A DNA stretch of 64,000 bases from assembly GCA_047619685.1 (NCBI GenBank), contig JBLHLC010000006.1, positions 65,729 to 129,728 on the forward strand, in the 5' to 3' direction. Of this stretch, positions 23,731 to 29,947 are shown piece by piece. This DNA comes from JABDJZ01 sp047619685 (GTDB lineage Bacteria > Bacteroidota > Rhodothermia > Rhodothermales > UBA10348). The notes under the pieces were generated by a model that did no database searches, was not told the DNA's origin, and worked only from the letters and a program-made list of their open reading frames with translations. The position numbers were made by a program, and so were the translations under genes. Positions within the stretch are counted from its first letter, which is position 1. Each line of letters starts with the position of its first letter.

Positions 23731-24765
23731 ATGATGACCGCGTTCCAGTCACGGGACGCGTCGTTTGACCGGGTGTTCTACACAGGGGTTCGGACAACCG
23801 GGATATTTTGTCTTCCCTCCTGTCCGGCCAGAAAGCCGAAACCGGAAAACGTCGAGTTCTTTGCGACCTCTCGCGATGCCTTGTTTTCTGGCTACAGACC
23901 CTGCAAGCGCTGCAGGCCCATGACATCCGAGGGCGAAATCCCGGACTGGCTGACGCCGTTGTCTGAACGGATAGACGCAGAACCAGAACACAGGTGGAAA
24001 GACGGTGACCTGCGCGGAATGGGCCTTTCTCCAGAAAGGGTCAGGCGCTGGTTTCAGTCAGTCCACGGTATGACATTTCAGGCCTATGCACGCGCGCGCC
24101 GATTGAACAAGGCCTTGGGGCAGATCAGGGAGGGCTCGTCCGTGACCCGGGCCGCCCTGGAGAGCGGCTACGAGTCCCTCTCGGGATTTGGATCGGCAGT
24201 GAGGCGTATGACGGGCGCCACGCCATCGGATGCCACGCCCTTGATCTGCTCTCTTCGCATCGAAACGCCCGTTGGCCCCATGATGGCGGCTGCCGATGAC
24301 GATGCGCTGCTGCTCCTGGAGTTTGCAGACCGGCGGATGCTTGAGAAACAGGTGGATCGTATCCAACGCAAATTGGGCGCGCCCCTTGTGCCCGGCGAGA
24401 ACGCGGTACTCAGACAACTGCAGTCGGAGCTGGACGCCTACTTCCAGGGCGAAAGGCGCCAGTTCGAGGTGCCCTTGAAGCTGACCGGGACTCCGTTTCA
24501 GGAGACCGTCTGGCGTGCGCTCCTCGAAATCCCCTACGGGACGACAACACACTACGGAGCGATCGCGGCCAATATGGGCCAGCCGGGTGCGATGCGGGCG
24601 GTCGCCCGGGCAAACGGTGACAATCGCATGGCCATCATCATCCCCTGCCACCGGGTGATCGGAAAGGACGGTACCCTTACGGGGTATGGCGGCGGACTGT
24701 GGCGGAAACGGAAGCTGCTTGACCACGAACAGGGCCTGTTTGTCCTGGCAAACGACACGGCGTGA
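23731..24765 (+). CDS. ada: Ada: methylphosphotriester sensor, AraC-type regulator and O6-alkylguanine-DNA alkyltransferase
   Basis: The adaptive response regulator repairs alkylated DNA and activates its own regulon. The N-terminal zinc domain carries the four Cys (IFCLPSCPARKP and YRPCKRC), the first being the methyl acceptor; a shortened HTH region (VRRWFQSVHGMTFQAYARARRLN) follows; then the alkyltransferase domain with PYGTTTHYGAIA and the active-site IIPCHRVIG. The shine-like AGGAAAG at 23720-23726 favours ATG at 23731 or 23734; a longer frame beginning with TTG at 23692 exists but is unnecessary, since the domain is complete from FDRVFYTGVRTTG. The stop overlaps the GTG start of the lipid-kinase gene. 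Confidence 0.95.
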   Translation: MMTAFQSRDASFDRVFYTGVRTTGIFCLPSCPARKPKPENVEFFATSRDALFSGYRPCKRCRPMTSEGEIPDWLTPLSERIDAEPEHRWKDGDLRGMGLSPERVRRWFQSVHGMTFQAYARARRLNKALGQIREGSSVTRAALESGYESLSGFGSAVRRMTGATPSDATPLICSLRIETPVGPMMAAADDDALLLLEFADRRMLEKQVDRIQRKLGAPLVPGENAVLRQLQSELDAYFQGERRQFEVPLKLTGTPFQETVWRALLEIPYGTTTHYGAIAANMGQPGAMRAVARANGDNRMAIIIPCHRVIGKDGTLTGYGGGLWRKRKLLDHEQGLFVLANDTA

Positions 24766-25661
24766 TCCACGTCATTTACAACGCCCAGGCCCGCGGTGGC
24801 AGGGTCAGGCGAATCCGCTCGGAGATTCGGCAGGCCCTGGACACGCAGTTCGGCTCTGAGGGGTATCGCTGGGTTGAGACCACCTCCGAGGCGAATGGCA
24901 TCGATGTCGCCGCGGCCGCGGCCGGCGGGGACACCGTTGTGGCCGTCGGCGGAGACGGCAGTGTCCACACGGTTGTTGAGGGACTTTGGCGGTCCGATTT
25001 CCGGGCAACCCTGGGCATCATCCCTGCGGGAACGGGGAATGACTTCGCCTTCGGCATGGGATTGCCAACGTCGATAACGGACGCCGTGCAGGTCCTGGGC
25101 GGTGGGTCGGGCCGGATGGTAGATGTCGGCGAGATCAGTCTGGACGGCCGGGCCCCGCTGCCCTTCGTCAACGCGGTGGGGATCGGGTTCGATGCCGCGG
25201 CATCGGTGCGTTCCAGGCGTCGCAAGTTCCTGCCAGGGGTTCTGCGTTATCTGGTGTCAACACTGGAGACCCTGGTCACCTGGAAGGCACCTCAGGGCGA
25301 AGTGACCGGGCAGGCATTTGCCTGGCAAGGCCCCCTGATGTTTGTCACTGTCGGCAATGGGCCCCGATCGGGAGGCGGTTTCATGATCACGCCGGACGCC
25401 GACCCGTCTGACGGCCAGTTGCAAGCCTGCGTGGTCAGAGAGTTGTCCATCATTTCGGCCGTCCGTGTGATTCCGTCGGTGATGAGAGGCGAGCACGGCA
25501 CATTGCCCCAGGTGGAATTGCGCCAAGGCACGTCTTTCAGGGTCGCGCTGGACAGGAACGTGCCGGTCCATGCTGACGGGGAAATCGTTTCGACCGCGTC
25601 AAGGACGATGGACCTCGCGGTGCGCGCTGGCGTGATGAACGTGCTGGTTCCATCCCCTTGA
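24762..25661 (+). CDS. Diacylglycerol kinase-family lipid kinase (YegS/DgkB-like)
   Basis: The catalytic domain begins at the N-terminus (IHVIYNAQARGG), with the nucleotide-binding AVGGDGSVHTVVEGL (GGDGT-type) and LGIIPAGTGNDFA motifs, then FVNAVGIGFDAAASVR; the C-terminal sheet ends MDLAVRAGVMNVLV. It phosphorylates a lipid or sphingoid-type substrate at the membrane. The GTG start overlaps the ada stop by 4 bp (GTGA), so the two are translationally coupled; no functional link to alkylation repair is known. Confidence 0.92.
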   Translation: MIHVIYNAQARGGRVRRIRSEIRQALDTQFGSEGYRWVETTSEANGIDVAAAAAGGDTVVAVGGDGSVHTVVEGLWRSDFRATLGIIPAGTGNDFAFGMGLPTSITDAVQVLGGGSGRMVDVGEISLDGRAPLPFVNAVGIGFDAAASVRSRRRKFLPGVLRYLVSTLETLVTWKAPQGEVTGQAFAWQGPLMFVTVGNGPRSGGGFMITPDADPSDGQLQACVVRELSIISAVRVIPSVMRGEHGTLPQVELRQGTSFRVALDRNVPVHADGEIVSTASRTMDLAVRAGVMNVLVPSP

Positions 25662-25692
25662 CCGCGACCCCCGCGCTCACCGATCATTCGGC

Positions 25693-26436
25693 ATGAGCAA
25701 GTACTTCGAGTTTGATTACAGCGGTGGAGCGTTCGCCCTGTTCGGGCCCGCGCATCTCTGGACCGTGGTTGCCATGGTGCTTTTTTCGGTAGTCTTTCTG
25801 CGCACCGGTAGATCGACGACCCAGGAGAGCCGGGTCAACATGCGCAAGGGTCTTGTGCTTTTTCTGGTGGCCCTGGACCTGGGCTCCAACGTGTTTTGGG
25901 CGGCAAGCGGCGCCTGGTCTGTGAAGTGGCACCTGCCCTTCCAGATGTGCACCGCCACGACCTATGTGATGGCGTACGCCTTCCTGACCGGGAATCGGCG
26001 TCTCTACCCGCTGGTCTATTTCCTGGGGATCGGTGGCGCCATTCAAGCCGTTATTACGCCTGACGCCGGCGTTTATGGTTTTCCGCACTTGCGCTTTTTT
26101 GATGCGCTCCTCTCCCATGGGGGACTGGTGCTGGGCGGGTTTTGGGTTGTGCTGGTGGAAGGTGTGCGCCCGAAGCTCCGCGACCTCATCCGAATTATGG
26201 TTGGGCTGAACGTGTACGCGCTCCTGATGTATTTCCTGAACCTGGCCCTGGGCTCTAATTACCTCTACGTAAACGGCAAGGCGGAGGTGGATTCGGCGAT
26301 GAACTTCATGCCCGAGTGGCCCTACTACATTCTTGTTCTCGAGGCGCTTGTGATAATAGTCTTCGGATTGATGTACCTGCCCTTTCGGCGCTACGAAACC
26401 GGCCGTTTGGCGGGCTCAGGCGACGTTTCAGCCTGA
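25693..26436 (+). CDS. TIGR02206/YwaF family integral membrane protein
   Basis: 247 residues with about seven hydrophobic helices. Recognisable family positions are FGPAHLWTVVAM near the N-terminus, WSVKWHLPFQMC in the third helix region, YPLVYFLGIGGAIQAVITPD, and FMPEWPYYI near the C-terminus. Function unknown across the family. It follows the lipid-kinase gene on the same strand after 31 bp. Confidence 0.92.
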   Translation: MSKYFEFDYSGGAFALFGPAHLWTVVAMVLFSVVFLRTGRSTTQESRVNMRKGLVLFLVALDLGSNVFWAASGAWSVKWHLPFQMCTATTYVMAYAFLTGNRRLYPLVYFLGIGGAIQAVITPDAGVYGFPHLRFFDALLSHGGLVLGGFWVVLVEGVRPKLRDLIRIMVGLNVYALLMYFLNLALGSNYLYVNGKAEVDSAMNFMPEWPYYILVLEALVIIVFGLMYLPFRRYETGRLAGSGDVSA

Positions 26437-26535
26437 TACCGGGCCATCCACGGAACCATTGGCAGCGTCCAAGATGTAGTAGTGCACCGGTTCGGTCCCC
26501 CAAGCCCGAACACCCGTTTCGCTTTCAAGACGATC

Positions 26536-26943
26536 ATGCGCCTACCCTCCCTTGCCCTGGCGCTCTCGGTTGCCGCCCTGTTTTCGGCCTGCCAGAGCAA
26601 CAAAATAGACAACAGCGTGATCGTGGAGCCTGACGTTGGCGTGAGTTATGCGGCAAGTGTCCAACCGATTTTCAGTTCGGGCTGCGGTGGAGTTGGGTGT
26701 CATGTTGGCGAGACCACCAACGGGGTCAATTTGTCCAACCATGCTCAGGTGATGAGTTCCTCCGGCCTCCAATATGGCGGGTCGATCGTGGTGGTGGGCG
26801 ATGGCGCAAATAGCCCCTTGGTTGACAAGATCGGTCCCAGCCCGACACACGGCTCGCGCATGCCGCTTGGCCTTGCCGCGCTTTCTGCCAGCGACGTTGC
26901 CCTCATCCGTACATGGATCGACGAGGGCGCAACGAACAACTGA
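26536..26943 (+). CDS. Small c-type cytochrome-like lipoprotein with CX4CH site
   Basis: ATG at 26536 starts MRLPSLALALSVAALFSAC-QSN, a lipoprotein signal. The domain VQPIFSSGCGGVGCHVGETTNGVNLSNHAQVM resembles the planctomycete-type cytochrome c fold, but the heme motif is C-GGVG-CH (four intervening residues instead of two). A probable axial Met is in HGSRMPLG, followed by the family helix LSASDVALIRTWIDEGA. Covalent heme attachment at CX4CH is known for some multiheme proteins but is unproven here. It is the first gene of a tight operon: the YceI gene starts 1 bp after its stop and the DUF5777 gene 1 bp after that. Confidence 0.85.
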   Translation: MRLPSLALALSVAALFSACQSNKIDNSVIVEPDVGVSYAASVQPIFSSGCGGVGCHVGETTNGVNLSNHAQVMSSSGLQYGGSIVVVGDGANSPLVDKIGPSPTHGSRMPLGLAALSASDVALIRTWIDEGATNN

Positions 26944-26944
26944 C

Positions 26945-27493
26945 ATGCTGCGACCCTTCATTTGCCTTGGTCTGATGTTTCTGGTCACGGCCTCCCTGGC
27001 CTCAGGGCAGTCGTATACCTCCGATTCCGGGCGCGTGGAATTCGACTCTTCCGTGCCACTGCATAGTTTTACCGGCACGAGTAACGAACTGGTGGGCCGA
27101 ATAGTCCTGGCCGATTCAACCGTTGACTTCTACGTGGATCTGGAGACGCTGGACACGGGAATCGGCAAGCGGGACAAGGACATGCGGAAGACCCTCAAAA
27201 CGGGTGATTTCCCGTTTGCGGAGTTTTTTGGCAAGCTGACCAGTCCTTTTGATCCTTCCGGCGGGCAACAGCCAGCCCGGGTGTCGGGACGGTTCTCCAT
27301 TCGCGGCGTGACCAAAGACATCGAAGTCGCGGGGACGCTTGAGCCCACAGCCGACGGACTCTTGCTCAACGCTGAGTGGGAGCTAAACCTGAATGACTAC
27401 GAGATCGTCCCGCCGAAGCTGCTGATCATGAAAGTGGATCCCGTTCAGCAGTTGCGTATCAGCGTAACCCTACTCCCCGAATCCGGAACCTGA
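26945..27493 (+). CDS. YceI family periplasmic protein
   Basis: Starts at ATG 26945 with signal MLRPFICLGLMFLVTASLASG-QS. The YceI lipocalin-like fold is visible as SGRVEFDSSVPLHSFTGTS, STVDFYVDLETLDTGIGKRDKDMRKTLKTGDFPFAEF and SGRFSIRGVTKDIEV. YceI proteins bind long isoprenoid or amphiphilic ligands. Its placement between a small cytochrome and a DUF5777 barrel, with 1-bp gaps, makes a redox or quinone-related role plausible but unproven. Confidence 0.94.
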   Translation: MLRPFICLGLMFLVTASLASGQSYTSDSGRVEFDSSVPLHSFTGTSNELVGRIVLADSTVDFYVDLETLDTGIGKRDKDMRKTLKTGDFPFAEFFGKLTSPFDPSGGQQPARVSGRFSIRGVTKDIEVAGTLEPTADGLLLNAEWELNLNDYEIVPPKLLIMKVDPVQQLRISVTLLPESGT

Positions 27494-27494
27494 C

Positions 27495-28358
27495 ATGCGA
27501 TTAATTCTCCTCCTGCTCGTGGGATTCGCTACGCTGGCACCCGTCTCTGCTACTGCGCAGATGTCGCGGACGCGGGCGGACGTCAATCGGCCCGTAGAGG
27601 AGCTCTTCTGGGCACCGACGGTCATTGGGACGGCCTCGGTCACCAACCTGGATGCCGGGGATCTCAATTTTTCGATCAAACACGCCTTCGGCCTGGTTTC
27701 TTCTGGAATCGAGAATCTCTATGGCCTGGACGGCGCGGCCAACATCCGGTTCGGGCTGGACTACGGAGCCACGGACTGGCTGTCTCTTGGATTCGGGCGG
27801 AGCCGGTTCGACAAGGTCTACGATTTTCGGTTCAAGACTAATCTGCTCAGGCAGACGGTCTCCGGCTCCAGCCCTCTCGAGGTCGCCGTCATGGGAGACA
27901 TGGGCGTCACGACGCTGGAGAATGGCTTTTCGTTCAATGACCGGCTGAGTTATGCGGGCATGATCATGTTGGGGCGACGGTTGTCAGAGAAGGTGTCCGT
28001 TCAGGTCTCACCCATGGTCAGCCACTTCAATACTGTCTATATCGAACGGAACAACAATGGAGATGTGGTCGCTGAGGAGAACACCCATTTCGGAGCGGCT
28101 GTAGCTCTGAACCTGAAGATCAACGAGGTTGTTGCGGTGCTCGTAGAGTATGTACCCGTGTTCGGGGAGCGCACCGACGGTACGGTTGACGCGTTCTCCG
28201 TTGGTCTGGATATCGAGACCGGTGGCCACGTCTTTCAGCTCTTTTTTGGCTCTTCTGACTGGTTGACCGAGCAGCACCTGCTGGCTCGAAACAACGATGA
28301 CTTCTTCGCCGGGGACTTTCGGTGGGGATTTAATGTCAACCGCGTGTTCGGACTTTAG
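27495..28358 (+). CDS. DUF5777 family beta-barrel protein
   Basis: Signal MRLILLLLVGFATLAPVSATA-QM. The mature protein opens RPVEELFWAPTVIGTASVTNLDAGDLNFSIKHAFG, the DUF5777 signature, and continues with alternating strands of a probable outer-membrane barrel ending GDFRWGFNVNRVFGL with a terminal aromatic/hydrophobic strand. Third gene of the cytochrome/YceI/DUF5777 operon, an arrangement repeatedly seen in Bacteroidota-like genomes. It converges on moeZ, 11 bp away. Confidence 0.92.
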   Translation: MRLILLLLVGFATLAPVSATAQMSRTRADVNRPVEELFWAPTVIGTASVTNLDAGDLNFSIKHAFGLVSSGIENLYGLDGAANIRFGLDYGATDWLSLGFGRSRFDKVYDFRFKTNLLRQTVSGSSPLEVAVMGDMGVTTLENGFSFNDRLSYAGMIMLGRRLSEKVSVQVSPMVSHFNTVYIERNNNGDVVAEENTHFGAAVALNLKINEVVAVLVEYVPVFGERTDGTVDAFSVGLDIETGGHVFQLFFGSSDWLTEQHLLARNNDDFFAGDFRWGFNVNRVFGL

Positions 28359-28369
28359 CCGGCCACGCG

Positions 28370-29521
28370 CTAGTAGACAGGGACCCCCGGGTCGATTTCC
28401 TCGCTCCAGGCACGGATGCCGCCGGTCAGGTTGATGGCTCGGGCGAAGCCGCGTCGCTCCAGGATGTGTATCGCGCTCACAGACCGGATGCCAGTGCGGC
28501 AGTAAACCACGATTTCTTCGTTCCGCCGCGGTTCCAGTTCGCCCAGCCGAGATTCGAGTTGGGCCAAGGGGATCAACGGCGCTCCGAGTGTGGCAATATC
28601 GGCCTCGGCGGGATCACGGACGTCCAGGAGGAAAGGACCTGCACCCGCGTCCATGCGACGTTTGAGTTCACGCACCGACATACTGGGCACCTCTTGCGCG
28701 GCGCGCGGGTGTGCTTCCGGAAAGCCACAAAAATCCTGGTAGTCGATCAGTTCGGTGACAGACGGATGGTCTCCGCAAACCGGGCAATCGGGATCCTTCG
28801 GGACGGTCACCGTCTGAAAGCGTACATCCAGTGCATCATACAGAAGCAGGCGCCCGATCAGCGGCTCGCCCGTCCCAAGCAGAAGCTTGAGAACCTCTGT
28901 GGCCTGCAGCGTCCCAACGGTGCCGGGAAGGACACCCAGAACGCCGCCCTCCGCACAGGAGGGGACCAGTCCAGGCGGCGGCGGCTTCGGATAGAGGCAT
29001 CTGTAACACGGCCCTCCAGGTGCTCCGAATACGGAGACCTGACCCTCGAAACGATAAACGCTGGCGTACACGTTCGGGATGCCCAATAACACGCAGGCAT
29101 CGTTGACCAGGTAGCGGGTGGGGAAATTGTCCGTCCCGTCTGCAACGACGTCGAATCCGCGGATAATGTCCAGCGCGTTGTCGCTGGACAGCATGATGTC
29201 GAACTTCTGAATCTCCACCAGCGGGTTTATCTCGCGCAGTCTGTCGGCCGCCGACTCCAACTTGGACCGCCCGACGTCGCTCGTGCCGTGAATCACCTGA
29301 CGATGGAGGTTGGACTCGTCTACCACGTCGTAGTCCACAAGGCCCAATCGCCCGATGCCGGCTGCCGCCAGATAAAGTGCCAGGGGGGAGCCAAGTCCGC
29401 CCGCGCCTACGAGCAGGACAGCCGAGGCCTTCAGCTTCTCCTGACCCTCCAACCCGACTTCGGGCAGTAGAATGTGACGGCTGTAGCGCGTCCGTTCCGA
29501 GGATGTGAGGCTGGAGTTCAT
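28370..29521 (-). CDS. moeZ: Adenylyltransferase/sulfurtransferase MoeZ (ThiF/MoeB E1-like plus rhodanese)
   Basis: Activates the C-terminus of a ubiquitin-like sulfur carrier (MoaD/ThiS type) by adenylation and transfers sulfur for molybdopterin, thiamin or cysteine synthesis. The ATG at 29521 gives MNSSLTSSERTRYSRHILLPEVG; a longer frame adds non-homologous residues. Seen are the ATP motif VLLVGAGGLGSPLALYLAAAGIGRLGLVD, HRQ, the active DGTDNFPTRYLVND, zinc CxxC pairs (CYRCLYP and CPVCGDH), and a C-terminal rhodanese domain with LLDVRDPAEA and the catalytic Cys loop VVYCRTGIRS. 383 residues, normal for the fused form. Confidence 0.95.
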   Translation of the reverse strand: MNSSLTSSERTRYSRHILLPEVGLEGQEKLKASAVLLVGAGGLGSPLALYLAAAGIGRLGLVDYDVVDESNLHRQVIHGTSDVGRSKLESAADRLREINPLVEIQKFDIMLSSDNALDIIRGFDVVADGTDNFPTRYLVNDACVLLGIPNVYASVYRFEGQVSVFGAPGGPCYRCLYPKPPPPGLVPSCAEGGVLGVLPGTVGTLQATEVLKLLLGTGEPLIGRLLLYDALDVRFQTVTVPKDPDCPVCGDHPSVTELIDYQDFCGFPEAHPRAAQEVPSMSVRELKRRMDAGAGPFLLDVRDPAEADIATLGAPLIPLAQLESRLGELEPRRNEEIVVYCRTGIRSVSAIHILERRGFARAINLTGGIRAWSEEIDPGVPVY

Positions 29522-29631
29522 GTATCCAATAATACGCGAGGGTTGTATGGCATCTTTCCGCCTCCCCGCCAGTTGCGGGCCCGGGTGATTTGTGCATCTA
29601 TTCTGAAAAAGGACAACACATCGGAACAGCC

Positions 29632-29664
29632 TTTGCGTCCCAGCATAGAGCGGCACTAGCTTTA
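29632..29664 (+). promoter_or_regulatory. Bacteroidota-type promoter of tRNA-Gln
   Basis: TTTG (29632-29635) is followed after 21 bp by TAGCTTTA (29657-29664), which matches the -7 consensus TAnnTTTG except at the last base. Transcription would start at about 29670, just before the mature tRNA 5' end. Confidence 0.5.
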
Positions 29665-29672
29665 AAAGCCAC

Positions 29673-29748
29673 TGCCCTATAGCTCAATTGGCAGAGCGTC
29701 GGATTCTGGTTCCGAAGGTTCAAGGTTCGAATCCTTGTAGGGCAACCA
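29673..29748 (+). tRNA. tRNA-Gln (anticodon CTG)
   Basis: A complete cloverleaf: acceptor TGCCCTA pairs with TAGGGCA (29738-29744), discriminator A, and a genome-encoded CCA (29746-29748). The D-arm is AGCTCAATTGGCAGAGC; the anticodon stem TCGGA/TCCGA encloses TTCTGGT, placing CTG at 34-36; the T-arm is CAAGG-TTCGAAT-CCTTG. The weak U1-A72 pair is typical of bacterial glutamine tRNA. Confidence 0.95.
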
Positions 29749-29751
29749 TAT

Positions 29752-29784
29752 GGGAGGCCGCGTCCGTACTGGGCGTGGCCTCCT
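29752..29784 (+). terminator. Terminator-like hairpin after tRNA-Gln
   Basis: GGAGGCC (29753-29759) pairs with GGCCTCC (29777-29783), and the stem extends inward through CGTCC/GGGCG with G-U pairs to a 5-nt loop. It begins 3 bp after the tRNA CCA. No T run follows, because a group II intron remnant starts 8-9 bp downstream. Confidence 0.6.
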
Positions 29785-29792
29785 CCTATGCG

Positions 29793-29874
29793 GTGTGCCC
29801 GGCATGGACACACTCCCGGAGGTGCAAGTCCTCCCCGAAGCGGGCCATAGCGACGGAAGTGAAGTGCAAGGGCG
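29793..29874 (+). mobile_element. Remnant of a group IIC intron (5' end, domain I only)
   Basis: The segment starts GTGTGCCCGGCATGG, identical to the first 15 nt of the well-known Oceanobacillus iheyensis group IIC intron as I recall it. It is followed at the expected distance by the GGAGGTGCAAGTCCTCC hairpin (the usual GGG-GTGAAAGT-CCC motif of domain I) and then GAAGTGCAAGGGCG, matching the conserved GCAAGGGYG. No reverse transcriptase or domain V is found before the kinase gene ends at 29948, so it is truncated. Its position just beyond a hairpin fits the group IIC habit of inserting after terminators. The 3' limit is approximate. Confidence 0.65.
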
Positions 29875-29947
29875 GAAGGCTTTCGCCTTTTCCTCTATTT
29901 GCGTGGGCCTACGTCCAGAAGTCTACCGAACGGTTTCCCCTCCCAGC

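Noticed and set aside
29875..29947. Domain V of the group II intron at about 29925
   Set aside because: The ACCGAACGGT string also occurs in a known group IIC domain V, but the invariant AGC triad and the rest of the 34-nt hairpin are absent; the match is a short palindrome.
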